From: an uncultured Mycoplasmatota bacterium
GTDB lineage: Bacteria; Bacillota_I; Bacilli_A; RF39; UBA660
Assembly (NCBI GenBank): GCA_945872435.1
Contig: CAMBYP010000003.1
Span: 1 to 54,108, forward strand
Direction of reading: 5' to 3'
Length of the DNA stretch: 54,108 bases
How positions within the stretch are numbered: position 1 is the stretch's first letter; each line of letters starts with the position of its first letter. Made by a program: the position numbers and the translations under genes. The notes under the pieces are model-generated. The model saw nothing but the letters and a program-made list of their open reading frames with translations, did not search any database and was not told where the DNA came from. Positions 1 through 10,400 of this stretch are shown here, in pieces.

Positions 1-52
1 CAATGTTCCACGTGAAACTATAAACAAACAATGTTCCACGTGAAACTATAAA
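1..52. promoter_or_regulatory. parS: Two tandem parS-like ParB-binding sites (TGTTCCACGTGAAACT at 4-19 and 32-47) within a 24-bp direct repeat of period 28
   Basis: 15/16 match to the Bacillus parS consensus TGTTNCACGTGAAACA, twice; parA/parB are encoded at 25170-26829. Confidence 0.85.
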
Positions 53-56
53 ATAC

Positions 57-84
57 TTGCAAAAAAAATAAGAAATGTTATAAT
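57..84 (+). promoter_or_regulatory. Sigma-A-type promoter for SRP RNA
   Basis: TTGCAA (57-62), 16-bp spacer, TATAAT (79-84), just upstream of the SRP RNA. Confidence 0.6.
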
Positions 85-90
85 ATGATT

Positions 91-169
91 ATGCACAACG
101 TTTATTTCTGAAACAGGTCAGGATTGGGAAATAGCAGCCTTAAGGAACCCTAAACGTGTGTGCTTTTTT
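91..169 (+). ncRNA. ffs: Bacterial small SRP RNA (4.5S/scRNA type)
   Basis: Conserved helix-8 core GGTCAGG..GGAAATAGCAGCC..AAGGAACCC; closing stem GCACAACGTTT/AAACGTGTGTGC followed by T-run. Confidence 0.85.
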
Positions 170-184
170 ATTGGAGTTGTTAAT

Positions 185-631
185 ATGGATGAATATTATA
201 TGCATGAGGCATTAAAAGAAGCAAAAAAATCCTATAAAGCTGATGATGTTCCTGTAGGAGCTATTATTGTTATGAATAATAAAATAATTGCTAAAGCACA
301 TAATAAAAAAGAAAAAAACAAAAATGCTATTGAGCATGCAGAAATTTTAGCTATTTCAAAAGCATGTAAAAAATTAAATACATGGCATTTAGAAAAATGC
401 ACAATTTATGTTACATTAGAACCTTGTTTAATGTGTGCAGGAGCATTAATTCAGTCAAGAATAGGAAAACTAGTTTATGCTACAAATAATGAAAAGTTTG
501 GATATGTTGAAAGTATTGATAATATTTTAAACGATAAAAAAAATAATCATCATCCTATTATTGTGAAAAATATTTGCCGTGAAGAATCACAAATATTACT
601 AAAAAAATTCTTTAAAGATAAAAGGAATTGA
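185..631 (+). CDS. tadA: tRNA-specific adenosine deaminase TadA
   Basis: HAEILAI..PCLMCAGAL deaminase motifs; ATG at 185 preferred because the ORF's GTG at 158 lies inside the SRP RNA. Confidence 0.93.
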   Translation: MDEYYMHEALKEAKKSYKADDVPVGAIIVMNNKIIAKAHNKKEKNKNAIEHAEILAISKACKKLNTWHLEKCTIYVTLEPCLMCAGALIQSRIGKLVYATNNEKFGYVESIDNILNDKKNNHHPIIVKNICREESQILLKKFFKDKRN

Positions 632-651
632 TTTCAAATCAATTCCTTTTT
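621..651 (+). terminator. Intrinsic terminator after tadA
   Basis: AAAGGAATTGAT/ATCAATTCCTTT stem plus T-run, overlapping the stop codon. Confidence 0.75.
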
Positions 652-698
652 GTGTTCAAAAATGCTATAATATGTTGTGTTATGAAATGAGGTGAATC

Positions 699-2378
699 AT
701 GTATCAAGCTTTATATAGAAAATATAGACCAACTAATTTTAATGATGTTGTTGGACAACCATTAATAGTAAAAACGTTGAAAAATGAAATCGAAAATAAC
801 TGCATTAACCATGCATATTTATTTACGGGACCAAGGGGAGTAGGTAAAACAAGTGTCGCAAAAATTTTGGCGAAAACGATAAATTGTGAAAATCTTAACA
901 GCTGTATTCCGTGTGGAAAATGTAAATCATGCATAGAAATAGATGCAAAACAAAGCACTGATATTATAGAAATAGATGCTGCATCTAATAATGGCGTGGA
1001 TGAAATCAGAGAATTAAAAAGTAAAGTGAATTTGGTTCCGTCGACAGGAAAATACAAAGTATACATTATTGATGAAGTTCATATGCTTACTGTAGGAGCA
1101 TTTAATGCATTACTGAAAACTTTAGAAGAGCCACCCGGACACATAATATTTATTCTTGCAACGACTGATCCTCATAAAATTCCTCTAACAATTTTATCTA
1201 GATGCCAGAGATTTGATTTTAAGAAAATCAGTGTCAAAGAAATTGTGAAGTTATTGTCAAAAATTTCTGAAATAGAAAATATAAATATAGAACCACAAGC
1301 TTTGGAAACAATTGCAAGATTATCTGATGGTGGCTTGAGAGATTCTCTTAGTATGCTTGATCAAGTTCGTGCATATACAAATAATCAAATTACGGAACAA
1401 GACGTTCACGAAATAAATGGAACTTTATCTCAAAATGATTTAAAAGAATTTTTCTCTAATTTTATAGCAAAAAAAGTATTAGAATGTTTGAATAAAATCA
1501 ATGAGTGCCATGATGAAGGAAAAAATTTGACTAAATTAACAGAAGAAATGATTGAATTTCTAAGAAATATATTATTGTCAAAAACTGCCCCAAAAATGTT
1601 AACTACAGATTTTTTAATTTATCAAGACATTGCAAAGCAAATGACAATATCTGAAGTAACAAATTTAATATATTCGTTTAATGAGTGTGTTAATAAAATG
1701 AAAAATACTAATTTTCCAAAATTGATTTTAGAATTAGAAATTATAAAAGATATCACTTTAAATTCTAATGATGAAGTTGAAAAAAATAATGTAATAGATA
1801 CGCAAAATAATTTCCCGGGAAATATTGTTGCTAAAAAAGCAGAAGAAAAAAAAGAAAAATTGCCACGTCAAAAAAGCGTGCAAATAGACACAAAAATAGA
1901 TGAACAAAAAATGAATGAATTTAAAATGAATCGTGTTAATAATACATTATCAAGATTTGACAAAAGTGTTTTAATAAAACTCAGAAAATCACTCCCTGAT
2001 GAACTTAGAAAATATTTGTTAGACCATCAGTATAGTCATTTAGCTTCTTTATTTATTGATGGTATGATAAAAGCAGCAAGTGATGAATATATAATTGTAG
2101 TTTATGATGAAATCAATATTAGTAATTTGTTTAACAATAATATTATTGAATTGGAAAATATGTTACAAAAAATATGTAATCATAATTATAAATTGATTTC
2201 ATTATCTTTAAATGAATGGGAACCAATAAAAGATGAATTTAATTTTAAAAAAAGAAAATTTGAATATAAAGATGAAAATGTAAAATATGAAGATATAATT
2301 AATATTCATAAAACATCAACAGATAAAGAAATTTCTGAAATGGAAAAAATGTTTGGTGATATTGTAGAATATAAATAG
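699..2378 (+). CDS. dnaX: DNA polymerase III subunit gamma/tau
   Basis: MYQALYRKYRPTNFNDVVGQ, GPRGVGKTS Walker A, Cys4 zinc module, SRC motif. Confidence 0.97.
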   Translation: MYQALYRKYRPTNFNDVVGQPLIVKTLKNEIENNCINHAYLFTGPRGVGKTSVAKILAKTINCENLNSCIPCGKCKSCIEIDAKQSTDIIEIDAASNNGVDEIRELKSKVNLVPSTGKYKVYIIDEVHMLTVGAFNALLKTLEEPPGHIIFILATTDPHKIPLTILSRCQRFDFKKISVKEIVKLLSKISEIENINIEPQALETIARLSDGGLRDSLSMLDQVRAYTNNQITEQDVHEINGTLSQNDLKEFFSNFIAKKVLECLNKINECHDEGKNLTKLTEEMIEFLRNILLSKTAPKMLTTDFLIYQDIAKQMTISEVTNLIYSFNECVNKMKNTNFPKLILELEIIKDITLNSNDEVEKNNVIDTQNNFPGNIVAKKAEEKKEKLPRQKSVQIDTKIDEQKMNEFKMNRVNNTLSRFDKSVLIKLRKSLPDELRKYLLDHQYSHLASLFIDGMIKAASDEYIIVVYDEINISNLFNNNIIELENMLQKICNHNYKLISLSLNEWEPIKDEFNFKKRKFEYKDENVKYEDIINIHKTSTDKEISEMEKMFGDIVEYK

Positions 2379-2393
2379 AAAGAAGGAAAAAAT

Positions 2394-2690
2394 ATGAATA
2401 TACAAGCTATGATGAAACAAGCTCAAAAATTACAAAAGGAGATGACTGATACAAAGAATAAAATTGACAATATGGAATTTGTAGGTAAATCTTCAGCAGT
2501 AACTGTGACTGTAAATGGTAAAAAACAAATTTTAAATGTAAAAATTACAGGTGAAGAATTTAGTAATGAAGATATAGAAATGTTAGAGGATATGGTAATG
2601 GTTGCGGTAAATGATGCGATGAAACAAGTTGATCAAGAAATTGAAAATAAAATGGGAAAATACACACAAGGAATGCCAGGACTATTTTAA
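2394..2690 (+). CDS. ybaB: YbaB/EbfC nucleoid-associated protein
   Basis: Size, sequence (MMKQAQKLQKEM) and dnaX-ybaB-recR synteny. Confidence 0.93.
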   Translation: MNIQAMMKQAQKLQKEMTDTKNKIDNMEFVGKSSAVTVTVNGKKQILNVKITGEEFSNEDIEMLEDMVMVAVNDAMKQVDQEIENKMGKYTQGMPGLF

Positions 2691-2693
2691 AAT

Positions 2694-3296
2694 ATGAATT
2701 ATCCAAAAACAATTCAAAATTTGATAGAATGCTTTAAAAAAATGCCAGGTGTTGGAGAAAAAACAGCAGAAAGATATGTTCTATCATTATTAGAAATGGA
2801 CGAAGAAGTACTAGAAAAATTTTCTAATTATTTAAAGGAAATTAAATCCAATATTAAAAGATGTAAAATATGCAATAATTTATCAGAAGAAGATATATGT
2901 AGTATTTGCCAGGATTCAACAAGAGATCATTCGACTATTTGTGTTGTAGAAGAACCAAAAAATGTTTTTTCATTTGAAAAAGCTGGAACCTATTTAGGTG
3001 TTTATCATGTGTTAGACGGACTTATTTCTCCATTGGAGGGTATACGCCCTGAAAATATTAATATTCCATCTTTATTGAAAAGAATAGAAGAAGAAAAAAT
3101 AAAAGAAGTAATTATTGCTGTTAAAGCATGCGTTGAAGGTGAAACAACAGCCATGTATATTGCTAAAAAATTAGAAAATAAAAATGTTAAAGTGAGTAAA
3201 ATTGCATATGGTATTCCATTAGGAGCGGATATGGGATATATAGACTCTTCTACATTAGAAATTTCTCTAGAAAATCGTCAACAGATTCATAATTAG
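2694..3296 (+). CDS. recR: Recombination protein RecR
   Basis: MPGVGEKTAERY HhH, Cys4 zinc finger, Toprim VVEEP; synteny. Confidence 0.96.
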   Translation: MNYPKTIQNLIECFKKMPGVGEKTAERYVLSLLEMDEEVLEKFSNYLKEIKSNIKRCKICNNLSEEDICSICQDSTRDHSTICVVEEPKNVFSFEKAGTYLGVYHVLDGLISPLEGIRPENINIPSLLKRIEEEKIKEVIIAVKACVEGETTAMYIAKKLENKNVKVSKIAYGIPLGADMGYIDSSTLEISLENRQQIHN

Positions 3297-3329
3297 TAAT
3301 ATGTATCATAAGTTTTTTTAGGTGAGAAT

Positions 3330-3524
3330 ATGGCTCTACTTAATAAAATTTATGAAATAATAAAAAAGATTATTTTTAGTGTATTTTTATTATATAGTTT
3401 TAATTTGATTATGGTACCAACAGAAATTATTATTCCAATTAATTGTATTACAGTTTTAAGTGTTTCTATTTTTGGATTTCCAGCATTAATGACATTTCTT
3501 GTAATTTTTTTTGTAATTTATTAG
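3330..3524 (+). CDS. BofA-like small membrane protein (pro-sigma-K processing inhibitor family)
   Basis: 64 aa, two hydrophobic segments, IIIPIN motif, FGFPALM; located after recR as in Bacillus. Confidence 0.7.
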   Translation: MALLNKIYEIIKKIIFSVFLLYSFNLIMVPTEIIIPINCITVLSVSIFGFPALMTFLVIFFVIY

Positions 3525-3530
3525 GAGGAT

Positions 3531-4505
3531 ATGATGTTAGACGAATTTAAGAATAGTCAAAAAATTATTTATCAAATGATGCAAAACGCTGCTAAAAATC
3601 AGCGCTTTTCGCATGCATATTTGATAGATGCTAATCATTATCCATTAAAAAGTGAGATTGCAATAGCAATTGCAAAATTTATTTTATGTCCTAATAACTA
3701 TACAAATAGTAAAAATTGCAAAGAATGTACACAATGTAAAAGAATTGATGATGGGAATTTTACTGAATTAAAAATTATTAAACCAGATGGAGCATGGATA
3801 AAAAAAGAACAATTAGAAGAATTGCAAAGACAATTTTCAACAAAAGCCATTGAAACTAAGTATAAAATATATATTATCCATGAAGCAGAAAAGATGAATT
3901 CATCGGCTGCTAATTCTATTTTGAAATTTTTAGAAGAGCCTGAACCTGGAATTATTGCTATTTTAATTACGGATAATATGTATCAATTACTTGATACAAT
4001 TATTTCACGTTGTCAAATTATATCATTATCAAATTCAAAAAATTATTCATTTTTAGAAATGAGCCCGCAAACATCTTTGGAAAAAATTTCATTATTTTTT
4101 GCTAAAACAAAAGAAAAATATTATGAATTTATTAACGATAATGAAAAAATAAATCAAATTAATTATGTAATCAAATTTCTGCAAGAAATAGAAAACAATC
4201 AAGAATTAGCAATTTTAAAAGAAAACAAACTTTGGACAAGCGTTTTTAATGAAAAAAATAAAATTGAATTTGGTTTAGACATTATGATGATTACATACAA
4301 AGATATTTTAAATAAAAAATTTGGATTGCCACTAGATTTTATGATTGACTATCAAAGTGTTGTTGAACAACTATCTAATCAAAATTCGGTGTTGCAATTA
4401 TGTAAAAAAATAGAAATTATTTTAGAAATGAAGAGACGTTTAAAAGTAAATATAAATAATAACTTATTGATAGACCAATTGATTTTGTTATTTAAGGAGG
4501 TGTGA
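3531..4505 (+). CDS. holB: DNA polymerase III delta' subunit
   Basis: AHAYL-like, ..NSILKFLEEP..ISRCQ motifs; synteny. Confidence 0.85.
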   Translation: MMLDEFKNSQKIIYQMMQNAAKNQRFSHAYLIDANHYPLKSEIAIAIAKFILCPNNYTNSKNCKECTQCKRIDDGNFTELKIIKPDGAWIKKEQLEELQRQFSTKAIETKYKIYIIHEAEKMNSSAANSILKFLEEPEPGIIAILITDNMYQLLDTIISRCQIISLSNSKNYSFLEMSPQTSLEKISLFFAKTKEKYYEFINDNEKINQINYVIKFLQEIENNQELAILKENKLWTSVFNEKNKIEFGLDIMMITYKDILNKKFGLPLDFMIDYQSVVEQLSNQNSVLQLCKKIEIILEMKRRLKVNINNNLLIDQLILLFKEV

Positions 4506-5287
4506 ACATGCAAGTAATTAAAGTGACTTTAAAGAAAAATGGAATGCCATATTATTTTTCTGTTAATCATTTATCCTTGAAAAAGGATCAGTTTGTAATT
4601 GTCGAAACAGAAAAAGGTGTACAATTTGGAACAACAATTTCAGAAATTTTTGAAATTGATGATTCGCAAATTCAAGGAAAAATGAAAAATGTTTTAAGAA
4701 TAGCAAGTAAAAAAGATGAAAAACGTCATTTAAAAAATGTACAAGAATCACAAATAGCATTAAAGAAATGTCGAGAATTAGTTGTGAAACATCAATTAAA
4801 TATGAAAATTTTAGATGCTAGCTATACATTTGATAGAGATCAATTATTCTTTTATTTTTTAGCAGATAATCGTGTGGATTTCAGAAATTTAGCTAAAGAT
4901 TTAGCCGCTATATATCATACACGTATTGAATTGAGACAAGTGGGTGTTAGAGATAAGGCAAAGGAGATTGGCGGAATTGGTATGTGTGGAAGAATGTTAT
5001 GTTGTTCTACATTTTTAAATGAGTTTGATTCTGTTTCTATCAATATGGCTAAAAATCAAAATATTTCTTTAAATCCTTCTAAAATTAATGGCCTTTGTGG
5101 TAGATTATTATGCTGCTTGAACTATGAAAATGAGTGTTATAAAAATTGTCGTAAAAATATGCCTAAAGTGGGACAGACTGTTTCTACAAAATATGGCAAT
5201 GGTGTAGTTAAAGAAATCGATATATTAGGTCAAAAATATAAAGTAGAAATTTCCGGAAAAGGAATTATAGAGGTTATGGTTTCGTGA
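4502..5287 (+). CDS. ricT: RicT/YaaT-type PSP1 domain protein
   Basis: GMCGRMLCC...NGLCGRLLCCLNYE Cys motifs; 4-bp overlap with holB. Confidence 0.9.
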   Translation: MNMQVIKVTLKKNGMPYYFSVNHLSLKKDQFVIVETEKGVQFGTTISEIFEIDDSQIQGKMKNVLRIASKKDEKRHLKNVQESQIALKKCRELVVKHQLNMKILDASYTFDRDQLFFYFLADNRVDFRNLAKDLAAIYHTRIELRQVGVRDKAKEIGGIGMCGRMLCCSTFLNEFDSVSINMAKNQNISLNPSKINGLCGRLLCCLNYENECYKNCRKNMPKVGQTVSTKYGNGVVKEIDILGQKYKVEISGKGIIEVMVS

Positions 5288-6012
5288 ATGAAGAAATTCA
5301 TTATTTAGTAGGAAGAGAGCAACTAAAAATAGTTCAAAGTAAAGAAAGTTTTTCTTTTTCCTTGGATTCGGTTTTACTACCAAATTTTGTAACAATAAAT
5401 TTAAGAGCAAAACAAATACTTGATATAGGATGTGGTAATGCTCCTATTCCGTTAATTTTATCAGAAAGAAGTAGTGCTAAAATTACTGGAGTAGAAATTC
5501 AGAAAAAATCATATGAGTATGCTAAAAAAAGTATTTTATTAAATCATAAAGAACAACAAATCAATATTGTGAACGATGATATCAAGCATTATGCCAAACA
5601 ATTTGATCATGAATTTTATGATATTATTACATGCAACCCTCCATATTTTAATCATAAAAGTACGTCTATTGTTAATCAATTTGAACAAAAAACAATTGCT
5701 CGTCATGAAAAAACATTAAATTTAGAAGATATTATGAAAATTAGTAGAAAATTATTAAAAAATAATGGTATACTAGCACTTGTTCATCGACCAGAACGTT
5801 TTATTGATATTGTCACTCTTATGAGAAAGAATAACATAGAACCAAAAAAAGTGTTATTCATATTTCCAAAAAAGGGTAGAGATGCTAATATTTTATTAAT
5901 AGAAGGTACAAAAAATGGAAAACCTGGTTTAAAAATTCTAGATCCTATTTATTCTCACAATGAAAAAAATGAATATACGGATGAATTAAAAAAATTATTA
6001 CGTATGGGGTGA
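5284..6012 (+). CDS. tRNA1(Val)-type adenine N6-methyltransferase (YabB/TrmN6 family)
   Basis: DIGCGNAPIPLIL SAM motif and NPPY motif; synteny. Confidence 0.88.
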   Translation: MNEEIHYLVGREQLKIVQSKESFSFSLDSVLLPNFVTINLRAKQILDIGCGNAPIPLILSERSSAKITGVEIQKKSYEYAKKSILLNHKEQQINIVNDDIKHYAKQFDHEFYDIITCNPPYFNHKSTSIVNQFEQKTIARHEKTLNLEDIMKISRKLLKNNGILALVHRPERFIDIVTLMRKNNIEPKKVLFIFPKKGRDANILLIEGTKNGKPGLKILDPIYSHNEKNEYTDELKKLLRMG

Positions 6013-6016
6013 TATA

Positions 6017-6865
6017 ATGATACAAAAAAGTTATGAGGATGGCGAAGCAGTTTATTTGATTCCAACACCAATTGGTAATTTAGATGATATTACTTTAAGA
6101 GCAATTAAAGTGTTAGAAGAAGTAGATGTTATTTTTTGTGAAGATACAAGAGTTACAGCACTTCTATTAAACCATTTAAATATAAAGAAAAAATTAATTT
6201 CAAGTCACAAGTTTAATGAAGATACAAATGAAAAAAAATTATTGAAATATTTGGAAGAAGGCAAAAAGATTGGAATTGTAAGTGATAGAGGAACACCTAT
6301 TATTAGTGATCCTGGTTATATTTTAGCAAAAATTGCAATGAATCATGGATATCGAGTAATCGGTTTACCAGGGCCTACTGCTTTTGTGCCAGCTCTGATC
6401 ATGTCAGGGCTTAATCCTCAACCATTTTACTTCTATGGATTTTTACATAACAAAGATAGTAAAAGGAAAGAAGAAATGACTAAACTCAAAAATTTTGCTC
6501 ATACGATGATTTTCTATGAAGCACCTCATCGTATAAAAAAGACATTACAACAAATGCAGGAAATATTAGGAGATAGAAACATTTGCATAGCAAGAGAAAT
6601 TAGTAAAAAATTTGAAACAATATATAGAGGTAAATTTTCCGATATATTAAAATTAGAAGATGAAATGAAAGGTGAAATTGTACTACTTGTAGAGGGAAAT
6701 GCAAGTGAACAAACATATCAAAACTTAACTATTATAGAACATGTTAATTTATATATAAAAGAAGGATTAACAACAATGGAGTCAATAAAAAGAGTAAGCA
6801 AAGACCGCGGAGTTAATAAAAAAGTGGTATATGATGAATATCATAATACAAAAGAAAAGGGGTGA
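6017..6865 (+). CDS. rsmI: 16S rRNA (cytidine(1402)-2'-O)-methyltransferase
   Basis: LIPTPIGNLDDITLRA..EDTR..GIVSDRGTPIISDPG. Confidence 0.95.
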   Translation: MIQKSYEDGEAVYLIPTPIGNLDDITLRAIKVLEEVDVIFCEDTRVTALLLNHLNIKKKLISSHKFNEDTNEKKLLKYLEEGKKIGIVSDRGTPIISDPGYILAKIAMNHGYRVIGLPGPTAFVPALIMSGLNPQPFYFYGFLHNKDSKRKEEMTKLKNFAHTMIFYEAPHRIKKTLQQMQEILGDRNICIAREISKKFETIYRGKFSDILKLEDEMKGEIVLLVEGNASEQTYQNLTIIEHVNLYIKEGLTTMESIKRVSKDRGVNKKVVYDEYHNTKEKG

Positions 6866-6870
6866 AATTC

Positions 6871-7431
6871 ATGTATTTAATTGTAGGATTAGGAAATCCT
6901 GGAAAAGAATATGATAACACAAGGCATAATATGGGATTTCAACAAATTGATTTATTTGCAAATACTCATCATGTTACTTTTGATAGAGAAAAATTTGGTG
7001 GTAAATATTGTGAAATCCTTATTAACAATGAAAAAGTTATTTTATTGAAACCACAAAAATATATTAATTTATCTGGAGAAGTGATTTATAAATTTATCAA
7101 TTTTTATAAAATTCCTATTTCTAATCTTTTAATTATTTGTGACGATTTAGATACACCAATTGGTAAAATTAAATTGAAAAAAAAGGGTAGTTCCGGTGGC
7201 CATAATGGATTAAAAAATATTGAATTTCATTTACACACAAATGAATATAATCGATATAAAATAGGAATATCTAATAATAAAAAAATAGATGGAAAAGATT
7301 ATGTGTTAGGGAAATTATCTAACAATGAACAAAAACAAATTGAAAGTGTAATGAAACAAGGAATAGATTTATTAAATGACTATTTTGTATTATCTTTTGA
7401 TAATTTAATGAATAAATATAATAAAAAATAG
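6871..7431 (+). CDS. pth: Peptidyl-tRNA hydrolase
   Basis: LIVGLGNPGKEYDNTRHNMGF; KGSSGGHNGLKNIE; ATG at 6871 favoured. Confidence 0.95.
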   Translation: MYLIVGLGNPGKEYDNTRHNMGFQQIDLFANTHHVTFDREKFGGKYCEILINNEKVILLKPQKYINLSGEVIYKFINFYKIPISNLLIICDDLDTPIGKIKLKKKGSSGGHNGLKNIEFHLHTNEYNRYKIGISNNKKIDGKDYVLGKLSNNEQKQIESVMKQGIDLLNDYFVLSFDNLMNKYNKK

Positions 7432-7432
7432 T

Positions 7433-7460
7433 AGAGTACTATTACTATGTACTCTTTTTT
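7433..7460 (+). terminator. Intrinsic terminator after pth
   Basis: AGAGTAC/GTACTCT stem plus T6. Confidence 0.7.
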
Positions 7461-7482
7461 CCGTGTAGAAAGGAGGCAAATT

Positions 7483-10400
7483 ATGAATTATTTGAAAAAA
7501 TATATTAAATTAGATGAAAATGTTAATGGGGTTACTGGATTAACTGATGAATTGTTTAGTTATTATCTTTATTGCATGCTTAAAGAAAAACAAAGAAATA
7601 TATTATTAGTTACTAATTCTTTGTTTGAAGCTCATAAGTTTTACAAAATGATTTCAGATTATACTAGTCAAGTTTTTTTATTTCCAATGGATGAATTTTT
7701 AACTAGTGAGGCTATTGCAATTTCACCTGAATTTAAAGTTACAAGATTAGAAACAATGAAATCTGCATTATTATCTCAACCCAAAATTGTCGTTACTAAT
7801 TTAATGGGGTATTTAAGATATTTGCCTTCTCCTAAAATATTTCAGAATCATTTTTTACCTATTAAAATGAATCATGATTATCAAATGAATGACCTTCTTA
7901 TAAGTTTACATAAGATGGGTTATCAGCGAGAAACAATTGTTAATAAAACTGGTGAGATTGCAGTAAGAGGTTTTGTTATTGATATTTTTCCTATGGGAAT
8001 GTCAAATCCGATTCGAATAGAATTTTGGGGTGATACTGTTGATTCCATTAAGACATTTGAGGTAGATAACCAACGTACAATACAATCATTAAACGATGTT
8101 TTAATTCCACCTTATACGGAATTTTTAACTGATGGTTCAATGAATTTGGAAGAAGATTTTCCACATCATCGATTATTAGCTAAATATACAAAAGTAGAAT
8201 CTATTCAAGATTATTTATCCAACTGTATGATTGTTTATTCTGATTATAATCAAATAAAAGCAAGCTATGAAAAATTAAATGATGATATTTTTCATTATAA
8301 CTTGAGTATGAAATTACCTAATGATACTAACTACATGCACAATTTTTATGATTTGGATAGTAAGAGTTCTAATCATTTTTATTATTTAGGAATTGAAAAT
8401 GTGATGAATCATATAAAATTACAACATTTTGATTCATTAGATGTCGTTGGTTTTCCTAAAGGAATTGAAAATATAAAAAAATATTTGAAAGAACAACAAA
8501 AACAAGGAAAAACAATTATTATAGCTTTAAAAGATCGATATCAAGTAAATCGTTTATTAGAAGAGTTAGATGATCAGCAAATAATTTTTGTAGATGAAAA
8601 TCATATACAAATGAATAAGATTAACATGATTGTTTATTCATTAACGAAAGGTTTTCAAATTAATGATTTATTAGTATTAACGGAAGTAGAATTATTTGAT
8701 CAAAAATTAGAAAAGATGAAATATAAAACCAATTTTAAATTTGGTACTAAAATACGTGATATTAACAAATTGAATGTTGGAGATTACATTGTTCATAATA
8801 TTCATGGAATTGGGAAATACATAGGTATTAAAACATTATTAAAAAATAATCTTCAAAAAGATTATTTAGTAGTAGAATATAAAGATCAAGATAAATTATA
8901 TATTCCAGTTGAAAAAATAGATAGTATTAGTAAATATTCTTCTAATGAAGGAATAATTCCAAAAATCAATAAATTAGGCGGTAGTGATTGGAGTAAGACA
9001 AAATTACGTGTTCGTAAGAAAATAGAGAATATTGCTCATGAATTATTAGAATTATATGCGTTAAGAGAAGCCAAAGAAGGATTTGCTTTTGATAAAGATG
9101 ACGAAAATCAAGTAAACTTTGAAAAAGAATTTCCTTATGAAGAAACAAGCGATCAAATCAAAGTGTCAGAGGAGATAAAAAAAGATATGGAATCACCTCA
9201 TCCGATGGATCGTTTATTATGTGGTGATGTAGGTTTTGGAAAAACAGAGGTAGCATTCCGAGCAATGTTTAAAGCGGTTTTAAGTGGTAAACAAGTAGCA
9301 TTTTTATGTCCTACTACTATTTTATCAAATCAACATTTCCGAAATGCTCAAAATCGTTTCATTAATTTTCCAGTAAAAATTGCAATGTTAAATCGTTTTG
9401 TGTCTCCAAAAGAAACAAAACAAATATTAGAAGAATTGAAATTAGGAAAAATTGATATTTTAATAGGAACTCATCGTATTTTAAGCGACGATGTACAATT
9501 TAAAGATTTAGGATTATTGGTAATTGATGAGGAACAAAGATTTGGTGTAAAACATAAAGAAAAAATAAAAGAATTTCGTAATACTATTGATGTATTAACA
9601 TTATCAGCTACACCCATTCCAAGGACTTTACAATTATCAATGTCAGGAATTAGAAGCTTATCATTAATAGAGACTCCACCAGTAAATCGATATCCAGTTC
9701 AAACTTATGTTGTTGGTTATAATAAACCATTATTAAAAGATGCTATTTATAAAGAATTATCTAGAAATGGTCAAGTTTTTATATTATATAATCATATAGA
9801 TGATATGACTTCAAAATTATCTGAAATTGAAAGATTAGTGCCAGATGCAAGAGTAATATCTGCTCACGGTAGAATGGATAAAAATGAACTAGAAGATGTA
9901 ATGCAAAGTTTTATAAATCATGAATACGATATTTTGATATGTACGACTATTATAGAAACAGGTATTGATATTCCAAATGTGAATACATTGATTATTATGG
10001 ATGCTGATCGCTTTGGGTTGTCTCAATTATATCAAATAAGAGGACGAGTAGGACGAAGTGATAAAATAGCTTATTGTTACTTAATGTATAATACTTCAAA
10101 AGTATTATCAGAAACAGCAAAAAAGAGACTAAATGTCATTAAAGAATTTACAGAACTAGGTAGTGGATTTTCCATAGCAATGCGCGATTTATCTATTCGT
10201 GGCGCTGGAGATATATTAGGAAGCGAACAAGCTGGTTTTATTGATACAATTGGAATTGAATTATTTTTAAAAATGTTACATGAAGAAGTTTCAAAATTAC
10301 AAGGAAAAGATATTGCAAAAGAGGAAGAAAACGCAAATTCTATGCCATTATTAGATGTATCAACTACTATTAGTAATAATTATGTTGAAGAAGAAGAATT

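Noticed and set aside
158-184. Upstream GTG start for tadA
   Set aside because: Lies in the SRP RNA 3' stem and terminator; ATG 185 gives the normal TadA N-terminus.
704-1066. Antisense ORF of 120 aa opposite dnaX
   Set aside because: Shadow of a conserved coding strand; no RBS or family. Same reasoning for the other minus-strand ORFs opposite ribosomal and housekeeping genes (e.g. 22852-23217, 28984-29463, 37892-38404, 41085-41366).
7447-7482. Upstream ATG start for mfd
   Set aside because: Lies in the pth terminator; SD AGGAGG precedes ATG 7483.
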